A stretch of 64,000 nt of DNA from Yarrowia lipolytica (Eukaryota > Ascomycota > Dipodascomycetes > Dipodascales): the NCBI RefSeq assembly GCF_001761485.1, contig NC_090770.1:1426001-1490000 (forward strand), read 5' to 3'. The position numbers were made by a program, and so were the translations under genes. Shown here one piece after another: positions 1-10,860 of this stretch. Position 1 is the first letter of the stretch; each line of letters begins with the position of its first letter. The notes beneath the pieces were generated by a model. That model did no database searches, was not told where the DNA came from, and saw only the letters and a program-made list of their open reading frames with translations.

Positions 1-427
1 TTGTCACCACCGGATCATGTGAGCTAGAGTTTGGGCAACTTTAACGGTAAGTGTAATTCCGAGCTTAAAGCCGCGGGGTGAATTTGTAACAAAACAAAAT
101 TTAAACAAAATTTAAAAAAAAATTAAAAAAGAAGATAATTATTGCACTGTGAAACGGAGAAAAGAAATAATAATATATGTATATATATATTTCGACGGCA
201 CTAACAACGGGAAAAGGCGTCTAAACAAAAGTGATTAGAGCAAAAGTGGCTAGAGCGCGGTTGGCGATGGAAAACGCCCCAAATGAGACTGTGGCATCCC
301 CAAGTGTCTCCCCTTGCATCTCCGCTTTCAATGCCCCTTTCGGCTGGTGTCTCTTGTCCCTTTTTTTCGGACTTGTTCACTTGTGCCTACATTATGTGCA
401 GACGTTGTTGAGGTGCGTTAAGCAAAG

Positions 428-560
428 CAACCGAATGCGAGTGAGACGAGTGAGACGAGTTGGAAGAGTGAGTTGGATGAGTGATTGGAAGAGTGATAGG
501 AAGAGTTGGATGAGTGTTAGGAAGAGTGAGTGGAAGAGTTGGACGAGTCAACGTCTCGCC
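428..560. repeat. Degenerate GAGTGRAAGAGT-type minisatellite
   Basis: Imperfect tandem copies of a 10-13 base purine-rich unit, variants of GAGTGAGACGA, GAGTTGGAA and GAGTGGAAGA, fill this block. A very similar repeat (GAGTGGAAGAGT) recurs at 15618-15735. Confidence 0.75.
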
Positions 561-652
561 GCGGCGATAGCCACTATTCATTGGACTTGACCTTCTGCTG
601 AGGCTGGAGTATGGAACTTGCACCATGAGTATGAGTATACTCGCATGGTGCT

Positions 653-709
653 GTACTTGATCGCACTGTACTCGATCTCACTGTACTCGATCTCACTGTA
701 CTCATTCGC
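653..709. repeat. 15-bp tandem repeat, 3-4 copies
   Basis: The unit GTACTCGATCTCACT is repeated about three and a half times; the first copy is slightly diverged and the last is partial. It is followed near 755-790 by a short run of CCCCGT and CTACCGT units. Confidence 0.85.
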
Positions 710-1739
710 CTCGTTCGTTACCCTCCGAACAATCGCCTCTACCATCGACCGTCTCCCGTCCCCGTCCCCGTCCCCGTCTACCGTCTACCGTACTTGAGCA
801 TCTCAACATCAGCATCAGCATCTTAGACCAAGATAAACTTGTACAGTAGCTTGTAGCTAATTTGTGGGGTATCAATGGAGCCAACAGTACAATGCTCCAA
901 CGATAGCACCACCATTACCACCACCATTACCATCCTTTTCACTCTCCCTCTCCGACCGATCCAGACCGCTACAACCACAATAGAGCTCATTCAACCGGCA
1001 ACCCAACCAACTCAATCCCGTGCAAATTTGCCGCAATTCCACCACAAACCTGTGCCAACCCCCGGAACATGGCAGAATGCAAGCACCTCCGCGAAAAGAA
1101 AGACTCTGTCGACCCGAACGGTTCGGAAAGTCGCCCGAGCTCGTCCAACGGCGTCTTTGAGCCGCACAATTCGTGTCTTTCAACTCCCCAAACCCCCAGA
1201 GCCCCGAGCAACTCTTGCTGTCAAGTCGGGATCTCCATCTCGAGTCTAACAGAGTTGCTATGTTCCAGACCGGGTAGCGGTCCAGTGCGATTTATCCGCA
1301 AGTAGGTTGCTGTGAGTCATCGCATTTTGTTGCCAAGATTGTTCGTTCGAGCTCTGGAGGGTAGCGGTTGGTGACTAAGCAGGGGGAGGGGTTGGGGATA
1401 AAAGGGCCGAAACGGGTCACGGAGCAGACATACAGACACCGCTGGAATCAGCTCGTCCGGGGCTACGTGGTGATATATGATACTGCTGGCGGTATTGTCG
1501 GATCATCGTTTTGGACGTGTTCCGAAGTAATTGCAGGTTCGGTTCGGTTCCTAGTGCTCGGTCTGGTTGTTAAGCGACCGATTAAGCGATATGAATCGGA
1601 AATGAAATAAATCACAAAAAAAGGAATTAAATATTGAAAAGACATTCGTACCAGGCTGTTTACGCAGCAAAAGTGGTGTGGTTTGGACGAGGTTGCATTA
1701 CAAGTGAAAAAGAAATGATTGAAGAGTCAATTGAAAAAA

Positions 1740-2115
1740 GAAATAAATACAGAAAATGGACATCTGCAGTTTGTGAAAATGTCGGGGGCAGAAAAAATGG
1801 AGAAAAAACATGAAAATATTGGAAATAAACAATATTTCCGCGGATTAAAGCAGGTTGTGCAAAATGTAGAAATTTAGGAAATATAGAAATTTAGAAAAAT
1901 GCAGAAATTACTCAAAATGCATAAATTCTGGGGAATTTCCGAAATTGTTCGGAAAAGGCAAAAAATCGGGAACATCAAAAAATTTGGAAAATGAAGAAAT
2001 TACGGAAAATGAAAAAATTACGGAAAATGCAGAAATTATGGAAATTGGAATTACGGAAAATGACGAAAAATATGAGAAATATGGGAAATGCAAAAAAATT
2101 GAAAATCACACGGAA
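1740..2115. repeat. AT-rich, purine-biased degenerate tandem array
   Basis: Loose repeats of GGAAAATGAARAAATTAC, about 15-18 bases each, occupy this block. Almost all purines lie on the plus strand. The array opens reading frames on both strands (Lys/Arg/Met-rich on one, Phe/Ser-rich on the other), which explains the low-complexity open frames here. I read it as non-coding. Confidence 0.7.
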
Positions 2116-2633
2116 AAGAGAAAACAAAATACAACTACCGTTTATACCCATACTCCATCTCATACTCGTAGAATTATTTTCTTATGAAACAAATTATATT
2201 GATTACGTCATGGCATTCAGAACAACACCACTCCTTGCTTACATCTGTTGCAAGTACGCTATGTACCTCCTGCACACTCATAATCTCATAATCTTCCTCA
2301 CCCTCAGCCTCACGTGACTTCTACAAACATGACTAAACAATCGCCTCCCTAGAATCTCACCCACCTTCAACCACGTGCTGTTGAAGAACTGATTCACCAA
2401 TCACATCTATCTCAACTTTATTTCCCCACCTGAATCGTCGCGGATATGAATACATCTTTTTGTCCAGACATCCAATTGTGGATCTGAAAAGTTCATTTTG
2501 TTCCTCTCTTTCTCTTCTCCACGCTCATATTTTTATCTTCTCATTAACCCCTCTACATGCCCCTCTAATGTTCATTTCAATTCCCCTCCACGTGCAGTGA
2601 CGTGCATGTATTACGCTCGCAAGCCACCGTTCA

Positions 2634-2640
2634 TATATAT
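2634..2640 (+). promoter_or_regulatory. TATA box of ADI1
   Basis: A TATATAT element lies 43-49 bases before the chosen ADI1 start. An in-frame ATG at 2602 lies upstream of this box, so transcripts started from the box could not contain it. Confidence 0.6.
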
Positions 2641-2682
2641 CTGGTAGAACCGAGTAGAATTCGTTCTTCTTCATACACCACC

Positions 2683-3204
2683 ATGAAGTTCTACTACCAC
2701 GACAACGACTCCAGCGTCGACCAGTGTGCGCCCCACGACTCGGGCGAGCCCGTGACGGCGGAGCAGCTGGAGAAAATCGGCGTTCTGGCGTTCCACTACC
2801 CCGATGTTGAGGACGTGAACCGTCTGGCCAAGGAGCGAAAGTACACAAACCGAGACGAGGTGACCATCACTCCAGAGGCGATGGGCGGCCAGGAAAACTA
2901 CGAGAAGAAGCTCAAGGTCTTCTACGAGGAGCATCTGCACGAGGACGAGGAGATTCGGTACATTTTGGACGGCGAGGGATACTTTGACGTTCGAGACAAG
3001 GACGACCGATGGATTCGGGCCCAGCTCAATGCCGGCGACCTGCTGATTCTGCCCAGCGGCATCTACCATCGGTTCACTTTGTCTGAGAAGAACTATGTCC
3101 ACACCATGCGATTGTTTCAGGCCGAGCCCAAGTGGGTCGCTTTGCCCCGACCTGTGGACAACAATCCTTATCGACAGGAGTACGTCAAGGCCATTTCTGC
3201 TTAG
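2683..3204 (+). CDS. ADI1: Acireductone dioxygenase (methionine salvage)
   Basis: A 173-residue cupin-fold enzyme that oxidises acireductone in the methionine salvage pathway to the 2-keto acid precursor of methionine plus formate. The protein opens with MKFYYHDN. It carries the metal-binding segment HLHEDEEIRYILDG (two His and a Glu), and the fourth ligand lies in GIYHRFTL near the C-terminal third. The length matches yeast Adi1 (about 180 residues). I chose the ATG at 2683 (ACCACCATG) over an in-frame ATG 81 bases upstream, because the family begins at this point and the TATA box lies between the two ATGs. The gene is likely cytosolic and monocistronic. A tandem repeat begins 27 bases after the stop. 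Confidence 0.95.
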   Translation: MKFYYHDNDSSVDQCAPHDSGEPVTAEQLEKIGVLAFHYPDVEDVNRLAKERKYTNRDEVTITPEAMGGQENYEKKLKVFYEEHLHEDEEIRYILDGEGYFDVRDKDDRWIRAQLNAGDLLILPSGIYHRFTLSEKNYVHTMRLFQAEPKWVALPRPVDNNPYRQEYVKAISA

Positions 3205-3231
3205 GATGGACATACTGAGCACTGCCCAGTA

Positions 3232-3324
3232 GTGTCATAGATGCCGAGCGTGTCGGAGATGCCGAGCAGTGTCATAGATGCCGAGCGTGTCGGAGATGTC
3301 GAGCAGTGTCGGAGATGTCGAGCG
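3232..3324. repeat. 18-19 bp tandem repeat after ADI1
   Basis: About five copies of GTGTCNNAGATGYCGAGC, alternating between CATAG and CGGAG forms, so that a higher-order 37-base unit is also visible. It lies immediately 3' of ADI1 and probably within its 3' UTR or terminator region. Confidence 0.85.
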
Positions 3325-4501
3325 GTGTTGTGAGTTTTAACCAGGGCACCTGAAACCCATCCAAGTTACATGGACTCTTGTTACATTACTTGAGACAATG
3401 TCGATCTGTACTGGGTACAGTACTGTGAGTTGCTACATCAATCGAACCACTACTGTCGACTGAACTGTTGTTTTCCTGGCGTTGAACTTGAGCAGATCAA
3501 TAAATTATTCTTATCGTGGACTGTACACTCTTTTGAAAGGCGCCAGAGCATAAAGTGTCACCTTTACTGGGATTTGGGCAAACACCAGGTTGCTGACTAA
3601 CTTTTTAGTCCAGTTTGAACCTGTTCAGCACCTGTCAATCGACCTTGGAGATACCCGAAATCCCGAGTCTCTACTACATCCTTGTATTCATCTAACCACA
3701 GGAAATTTACTTGTACGAAAGAACAGCCCTTAACAGTCATCTGCCCTACTTGTCGTCATTGAGTTGTTTATTGATCAATAATAGGACGGAAGAGATATCA
3801 AACCGCGATTGCCAGTCACCCAGGGTTAGTGTATCAACTCCAACTTGAATGAACATATTCTATTTGAAGGACCTATATCTTCTCAGATATTTCACTTGTA
3901 CTAGACCACAGTTCCACATTTTTATAACTCTTTTTTTTCGTAACTTGTTAAATTTATTTTTATTTATTTATTTTTTATTTATATTTATTTATATTTATTT
4001 TATATTTATTTTATATTTATTTATATTTTATTTATATTTATTTATATTTATTTTATAGTTACTTACGATTTATATATATATAATACATATTTAACATAAT
4101 ACATTGCCACCTCAACTAAATCCCAACAAAACCAAACTAAAATACAACCCAAAACCAACGAACCCCACAAAATTAAAATTCACAAATCCAATCGTTAATG
4201 TAGCGTTACATCAACTTCTAATCATCCTGTACTGCCAATTTGATTTCTATAAAATAGGTCGAAAATATGTTAAAAAATACCAAATCAAAACAAGTCTTGC
4301 CACAAAACCAACATATCCGCCCTAACCCTAAAACCGAAAACCCTAACCTCCATTTCAACCGATTTCCACCGCTTCACCTCATTCAGAACACCTGCAGCTA
4401 CGCTTCCCTCATGCACCCAAACCTAACCCCACACCGAAACATCTCCGACAGTAACCGCCGTAACCACACACCACTAAAAAGATCTCTTCGTACATTCAAC
4501 C
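3325..4501. other. Intergenic; AT-rich tract and CCCTAA elements
   Basis: No gene was recognised. 3945-4095 is a low-complexity TTTATTTATATTTA tract. CCTAACCCTAA lies at 4321-4331 and CCCTAA at 4341-4346, in the likely promoter of the SDR-like gene that begins at 4502. Confidence 0.6.
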
Positions 4502-5830
4502 ATGACGGCCTTCCCCGAATCGTGCCAACCGCCACGTGACGGATTGCCACGTGAGCCGCTGCTGTGGATGGTGTTTGGGTCACGTGACGAGATCACGCCG
4601 CACCTGGTGAGCACATGTCTTGTCAAGGGCGATCGGGTTTTTGTGGTGGAGTGGACCGAGACTGGCGATACCCGTCCTGAGATCAACATTTCGACTGTCA
4701 CTTTGAATGGGTTACCCGGTCCTATTATTGAGGCGCGTGCCTCGATTCCCATGGCCGTTTTCCCCGGAGGAGGCGAGAACATTGTCAATGAGCTGCTCAA
4801 CCGATGTATGGTGATTTTTGGAATTCTGCCGCAGGTTGTCGTCAACTTGGAGGAGCACGGATTGGTGGGGCCTGGCGAATCGCAGCATGAGCACGAGCTG
4901 CGCTCTACCTTTTCGCACAACTTTGGGCGGGTATTCATCGTTTGCAGGGCGATTTTAGCGGCTTGGAAAAACCGAAACTGCACAGACAAACGAGTGATCA
5001 TCAACAAGACGGGAACTCTGGGTATTCTGGGCGCCCCGGGCCTGGGAGCCTTGTGTGCGTCTCAGTTTGCCATTGACGGCTTCTCCGAGACCCTGGCTCT
5101 GGAAAATGAAGGGTTCGCTAATGTGGTCATTTTGGAATCTTCAATGCTGCATGAACGGGGTCGAAATCCCGTGGCGGCGCTGGTGGACAGCGATATGGGA
5201 AGCCCGATAATTGCAAGCAGCCCGATGAGCCATCACTCGGCCTTGGTCGGAAGTCCGCTGAACAACCATTCTCCCACGAGCAACCAGACCCCCCTCAACC
5301 CCCAGCATTCGCCCGTCATGAACAACATGACGCCCGTGCACCATTCACAGACACCAATGAGTCAACGCAGCCCCATGAGTCAACATAGTCCTTTGACGCG
5401 TTCAGAAACGCCCCTAACGTCGCTGTTGCAACCCCCGTTGCCGGCAGTGGAAGAACGGCAGTTGCCAGCCGCATACGCGGACTCGGCAGCCATATACGGG
5501 CTTCTTATTGCCCAGCAGCTGCGCGAAAAACGACCCATTCCACCTCACGTGACGTATGTGCCCTGCACCAAGCCGCGTGTTGAAGACGAGCCTGTGGTTC
5601 CCAAGAAGCGCAAAGCGGAGGAACCGCCTCCGGCAGTGCCCAGAGATAGCACCGAGGTTTCTTTTGTTGATCTGGTGGCCGCGACCGTTTGGGAGGCTGC
5701 TCATTGTGCCAATCCTCCTCTTCGGTTGTGTTTGGGAAGACAGGCGGTCAAGCTACACAAGGAGAAGCTACGACTCAATGTGGAAGAGATTGAGGACTGG
5801 AAGTATCTGTATGGACATTGGGAAGATTGA
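4502..5830 (+). CDS. Degenerate SDR-like protein with NLS and S/T-P-rich insert
   Basis: A 442-residue protein. Residues about 20-215 follow the short-chain dehydrogenase/reductase layout: a Rossmann-like start (FGSRDEITPHLV), an NNAG-like segment (VVVNLEEHGLVGPG), and a GLGALCASQFAIDGFSE helix. C-terminal residues about 385-440 (LRLCLGRQAVKLHKEKL, then EIEDW) also fit the SDR tail. The catalytic Tyr-x3-Lys is replaced by Leu184 and Gln188, the serine segment reads NKTGTLG, and the glycine-rich cofactor loop is eroded. Enzymatic activity is therefore unlikely (inference). Between the SDR parts lies a Ser/Pro/His/Asn-rich insert (about 235-320) with roughly ten SP or TP sites, then PKKRK at 367-371, a classical NLS. 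A regulatory or scaffolding role in the nucleus is a guess. The frame is uninterrupted and codon use is like that of its neighbours, so it is probably a working gene. Confidence 0.8.
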   Translation: MTAFPESCQPPRDGLPREPLLWMVFGSRDEITPHLVSTCLVKGDRVFVVEWTETGDTRPEINISTVTLNGLPGPIIEARASIPMAVFPGGGENIVNELLNRCMVIFGILPQVVVNLEEHGLVGPGESQHEHELRSTFSHNFGRVFIVCRAILAAWKNRNCTDKRVIINKTGTLGILGAPGLGALCASQFAIDGFSETLALENEGFANVVILESSMLHERGRNPVAALVDSDMGSPIIASSPMSHHSALVGSPLNNHSPTSNQTPLNPQHSPVMNNMTPVHHSQTPMSQRSPMSQHSPLTRSETPLTSLLQPPLPAVEERQLPAAYADSAAIYGLLIAQQLREKRPIPPHVTYVPCTKPRVEDEPVVPKKRKAEEPPPAVPRDSTEVSFVDLVAATVWEAAHCANPPLRLCLGRQAVKLHKEKLRLNVEEIEDWKYLYGHWED

Positions 5831-7879
5831 CGGCATTGGCGTCCTGTAAATAATATTTATATGGTGGAATTGGTGGTGTGATTGCCTTGTCCAGTATAGA
5901 GCAATCAGTGACAGTGGGGTATGGGGAGAGGACCTATTGACGGTGGTGTATGTGAGGAGCAATCAAATACGGTGGTGTGTGTTTCAGATCAGAAATAGCT
6001 GGTCATATATGAAACAACTGGAGTTGTGCTGCTAACAACAAACTCGTTAGTAAGCCTTCAACTTGAACAGATCTCGACATTGTAACATTCAAGTTGGACA
6101 GGACTGGGTATTGTAGCATTCAAAACGGGCAGAACACTTTTTCAACTGATGAATGAATTACAAGGACTTGTATTGTAAACAGTATACGACGGTTGACCCA
6201 TAAATTCCCTCCCCGAATGAGTGGAACAGGTGATAACCGACGATAACAGACATTAGGGTCTATTATGGCATCGGGATTGTTTCTTTTGGTAGAAACACCT
6301 ACAGAAACCTCATAAACAGTCCTCTACATGTAGTAATAGTCGAATATCGATCGTACTTGTAGAGCCCAGGAGTGGACTTGTATTGTCGTAACACTTGGTG
6401 TTAGGAACCAGACTCTGAGATAGAAACATTGGCACTTGTACTGACCTCTGACTATAGTGAGATCAGTACTTAGACTGATGGTTCCAATCATTTATGAGTT
6501 ATTTATCTGGTCTGGGATCTCTTGTGAATATTAATCACGAACTCCAAACAAGCCTGATGTGCACTGCTATGGAACTAGAGTCCTTGGACAAGGTTGTAAG
6601 AGTTAACTAAATGTCAATTGGTATACTTAGGTTTCCTGTAGATTTAATATGTTTCAAGAATCATACTCACGGTAGTCAACAATTCAATAGACTCGTACTT
6701 GAGCCTGTAACAAAGATAAACAGTACCAGTAGAATGGACTCGGATTCGGGCTTTACAGAAGAACATATGACAACCCTTCTCCAATTGTGCTTCCCATAAC
6801 CCTCTCATTTCCCTTCTAGACCGGATAAACATTATCTTTTTATGTTTTTATTTTTTATTTTTTTTTTATTATTATTTTTTTATTCTTTTTAGTAAGCACA
6901 GTTTGAAGGGCGTATTATATAATCAATGTATGTCCAAGAATAAAAAGAAAAATACAAACTTAGTCATCACATATAATGACCCTAGCGAGGTTTGAACCGC
7001 GGTTAGTTCGGAATCCCCCTTGATGACATCGGATCAATCAGAACGGCAGTTCAATCCGTCTTGTGCTGGGTTTTTCCCACCCATTTTATTGTCCCCGTTT
7101 TCCTCCACCATTTCCACCAATTACTAAATATCCCACGGGCGAACTATCAAAACTTCCTCCTAATCTCCGAAACCCCACCCAAACACCCCTGCTCAAACAT
7201 AGCCACAATACCGCTCTTAGCGCGCTCCGTGCGCATCGACCCTCATCCCTCACCCCTATTCCACAGACTCACCCGTTCAAGTCTTGCCACAACAGTTCCA
7301 ACATGTCCAACACTCCAGTTCCGCCAGCTTTCCGCATCACCACATGCGGGTTAGGGTATAAAAAGTGGCGTTTAGGGCTCTACAGGAGAGGCCAGACAAT
7401 CTTGGACTCTTGGCCGCCATTGGCTGGGACATTATCTCCCACCTCTTTTAGGCGTTTATTTTAGACTCGGCGTATACAAGTACCTGGGAACTCTAATCCC
7501 ACCCCTTACCCTAAACTGCCAGCGTGAGAAACATGACAACGTCATACAGTAGCCACTTCTAAACTTTAGAGTTTCGGAGCCTATTTCAAAAATCACTCTA
7601 TTTAGACGGACAAAGCTTAAATAAGGTTGAGCGTCAGAGTGCCCCCTCTTGGGGTCCCCCCCACTTGTTTTTCGACGATGGTGAGAATAAGGTTGGGCCC
7701 TAACCCACGCCAACCCAACGGGGCATGACAGCCATCTTTTAGAATTACCCGACCTTGCACTACATCTTTGGAGCTTGTTTCTCACACAACACAGCACTAC
7801 TCATTTTCAGCGCTGCAGGTGTATCATCGACAATTGGCAATTGTGCTTGAGCCATCAACGAGTTGTACAATAGGACCAG
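5831..7879. other. Intergenic region and TUP1 upstream/leader exon
   Basis: No protein gene was recognised. TTAGGG-type elements lie at 7348-7356 (GGGTTAGGG, directly before TATAAAAA at 7357), 7506-7516 and 7698-7707. A B-box-like GGTTCAAACC occurs on the minus strand near 6990 but forms no cloverleaf. The segment before 7880 has no ATG back to about 7741, which is consistent with a 5' UTR exon of TUP1. Confidence 0.5.
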
Positions 7880-8511
7880 GTGAGTACGAGACCGGAGCGC
7901 GTCGACGCAGACGATGACGAGACGCACACAGATGCAGAATCCCCGACACCGGCGAACGGCCCCAAGCCGGCCTTCTTGTAATGTTTTTTGCTTCCCGTGA
8001 CACGACAAGATACACGACATCAGAACGGAACACGAGACCCGAACATGACGACACAGAGATAATGCCACGTGGATGGATTGGCGATGGAGTTGGATGGTGG
8101 CGATGGAGTTGGATGATGGCGATGGAGGTCGGATGATGGCCGTCTGCGATGCATGATTGGTGATGATGGATGGTGGTGGTGGTGGTGGTGAAGGGTAATC
8201 GGTGATGATGGGTTCACAAGACCCAAAAGAGGGCATTCATCACGTCTTGGCGATTGGAACGCGTCATCGTCGGACAATGACGCTTGGAGTCCATCCTAAC
8301 ACGTGTCCGCAGTTGTGTTGTCCATCTTATCGCCATTTTTAATCGCCATCTTATCGCCATCTTATCGCCATCTTACCTCCGCCATCTTTAGCCATCTCTT
8401 TCTCTGCCCTTGCCTCTGCCCTTATCTCTGCCATCCATGAATCATCGAATCTGCATCACCCGTCAGCCTCTTGGGTCATAGGTCACACCAGACTCTACAA
8501 TACTAACCCAG
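7880..8511 (+). other. TUP1: Probable 632-base 5' UTR intron of TUP1
   Basis: The donor GTGAGTACGA at 7880 and the acceptor TACTAACCCAG ending at 8511 match the yeast/Yarrowia consensus. The TUP1 ATG is the first codon after the acceptor. The upstream exon contains no ATG in the last 130 bases or so, while the intron contains many, so splicing would give a clean leader. The intron holds a 19-20 bp repeat (8080-8137), a TGG run (about 8170-8190) and an 11-bp CATCTTATCGC repeat (about 8325-8380). Confidence 0.72.
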
Positions 8512-8813
8512 ATGAGCTTCCCCCAACAAGTAATAGCGCCGGGCCAACGGCTCAACGAGCTTCTGGAGGCCATCAAACAGGAGTTCGACTCCGTGACCAA
8601 CGAGGCGTCCGTCTACCGGCTGCACAAGGACGAGTTTGACGTCAAGGTGAACCAGCAGACGTCAGATCTGGGCCAGATTCGACAGTCGGTCTACGAGCTA
8701 GAAATGGCGCACCGAAAGATGAAGGAGCGCTACGAGGAGGAAATCATGCGGCTCAAGAGCGAGCTGGAGGCCCGAGGTGGACCCGCTGCGAACCCCGCAC
8801 ACTCCCAGCAGCA

Positions 8814-8844
<31 letters not shown>

Positions 8845-10455
8845 CAGCAGCAGAACCAGCAGGCACAGGACCAACAAGCACGGGCCGCGCAACAACAGGC
8901 AGCCCAGCAGCAGGCCCTCGCCCAGCAGCAGGCCGCCCAGCAGCAGGCTCTGGCCCAACAGCAGGCCCAGGCTCAACAGCAGGCCCAGGCCCAGGCCCAC
9001 CACATGGGTGGTGTGCCCCCTTCGCAAGGACAGCCCCCGTCGCTGCTGCGTCCATCATCCAACGTGTTCAGCGGCATCATGTCCGGTCAGCCCGGCACCT
9101 CTTCTCTGGCTCCCCCGCAGGGACAGCCCGGTCAGCCCCAGCCTGGTCAGCCCCAACCTGGTCAACCCCAGCCCTACTCCGGCTACGTGGGTGCTAACGG
9201 CTACACGTCTTCGCCACATAACGGACCCCCCGTCATCAGCGCAATGGCCTCGCCCAACAGCAAGAAGCGACAGGTGTCGACCCCCGTTCCCGGCAAGGCG
9301 TCTCCCCAGGTGGCCCCCCAAGAGATGCAACAGCAGCAGCAACAGCAGGGCCCTCCACAGCAGCAGCAACCTCCCCAGCAGCAGCAACAGAGCCCCGAAG
9401 AGATGGGCAACTACCTGGGCGACATGGACATTGAGCGGGTACCTCCGGAGCTCAAAAAACAAAAGGCCGACTGGTTTGTCGTTTACAACCAGCGAGCACC
9501 ACGGCTGCTGGACGTGGATATTGTGCAGTCGCTGGACCACAACTCTGTAGTGTGCTGTGTGCGGTTCTCCGCTGACGGCAAGTACATTGCCACTGGCTGT
9601 AACCGATCTGCCCAGATTTTCGACGTGCAGACTGGCCAGCTCATCTGCCGGCTGCAGGACGACTCGGTCGACCGAGAAGGCGACCTGTACATCCGGTCCG
9701 TGTGTTTCTCGCCGGACGGTAAGTACCTGGCCACCGGCGCCGAGGACAAGCAGATCCGAGTGTGGGACATTAAATCTCAGAGCATACGGCACGTGTTCAC
9801 TGGCCACGAGCAGGACATTTACTCGCTGGACTTTTCGCGAAACGGCCGACACATTGCCTCTGGCTCTGGCGACCGCACAGTCCGAATGTGGGATATTGAG
9901 AGCGGCCAGTGTACTCTAACCCTGTCGATCGAGGACGGCGTCACCACGGTGGCCATCTCGCCCGACGGCAAGTTTGTGGCTGCAGGCAGCTTGGACAAGT
10001 CTGTGCGAATCTGGGACACCTCTACCGGTTTCCTGGTTGAGCGTCTGGAGGCCCCTGATGGACACAAGGACTCCGTCTATAGTGTAGCTTTCACCCCCAA
10101 CGGTATGGATCTTGTTTCCGGCTCGCTGGACAAGACGATCAAGCTGTGGGAGCTGCAGGCTCCTCGAGGCATTCAGGCCAACCAGCGAGGAGGCGTCTGC
10201 GTCAAGACGCTGTGTGGACACAAGGACTTTGTTCTGAGTGTGGCCAGCACGCTGGATGGGCAGTGGATTCTTTCCGGCTCCAAGGACCGGGGTGTGCAAT
10301 TCTGGGACCCTCGAACGGGCCAGGTGCAACTCATGCTGCAGGGTCATCGAAATTCGGTCATCAGTGTGGCTCCTAGTCCCATGGGCGGGTTGTTTGCTAC
10401 TGGAAGTGGAGATTGCAAGGCTCGAATCTGGCGATACTTTCCTGTCAACAGATAA
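8512..10455 (+). CDS. TUP1: General transcriptional corepressor Tup1
   Basis: A 647-residue WD40 corepressor that works with Ssn6/Cyc8 at promoters bound by sequence-specific repressors, recruiting histone deacetylases. Residues 1-90 form the helical tetramerisation domain (RLNELLEAIKQEF start, heptad-rich). About 98-165 and 270-305 are Gln-rich tracts encoded by CAG/CAA runs, and the middle is Pro/Gly/Gln-rich. Seven WD40 blades run from about residue 340 to the end, with repeated GxxD and IRVWD/VRMWD/IKLWE signatures (for example VRIWDTSTG). Length and order match fungal Tup1. The start is fixed by the conserved N-terminal helix and by the intron acceptor directly before it. Long open frames on the opposite strand are mirror images of the CAG repeats. 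Confidence 0.97.
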
Positions 10456-10860
10456 TCCTGGGCGGTCGCGAGGCCGGACGGGTGTCTGGCAGTTAACAAA
10501 GACATTAGATGTCTGGATGAAGCCTGCTCCGTTTGCACGCAATCTAGGGAAGACAGGGCTATGTAGTGTATAAAATTTTGTGGTATTATTATTAGACAAA
10601 CATGGAGTTGTAGTGGTGGAGTATATGCGAGTGCAATACTGTATGTACTTGTTGACGATGGGGTATCAACGTGCTATGTATACTTGTACTCGTTCATGTT
10701 TACCCTCTTCAGACAGCTGGTGTTGACGTTTTGGTCATGTGAATGAAGATACCGGGTGGAGCCGAAAAGTGGAGCTGAAAATGTCCCCACTTTTCAACTC
10801 AGCTCGGTTTCTGCTCTCTTGGTTTTTGTCTGTGATTACTCTAACGCCAGCCTCTCTCTA
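10456..10860. other. Intergenic between TUP1 and coiled-coil gene
   Basis: Nothing distinctive beyond short AT-rich patches. An in-frame upstream ATG at 10756 could extend the next gene by 35 residues, but that extension is poorly conserved-looking and I place the start downstream. Confidence 0.5.

Larger units (their letters stand above)
1..2630. other. Gene-free left flank
   Basis: I see no convincing gene here. Open frames are short, lack recognisable domains and overlap on both strands. The stretch holds three simple-repeat blocks (listed separately) and an AT-rich, strongly purine-biased segment around 1.74-2.12 kb. A CACGTGA E-box lies at 2311-2317 and another CACGTG at about 2370, both upstream of ADI1. 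Confidence 0.6.

Noticed and set aside
6975-7050. B-box-like GGTTCAAACC suggesting a tRNA on the minus strand
   Set aside because: The T stem and acceptor stem do not pair and no anticodon arm can be drawn.
8698-9410. Leu- and Cys-rich antisense frames in TUP1
   Set aside because: They are direct readings of the complementary CAG/CAA repeats.
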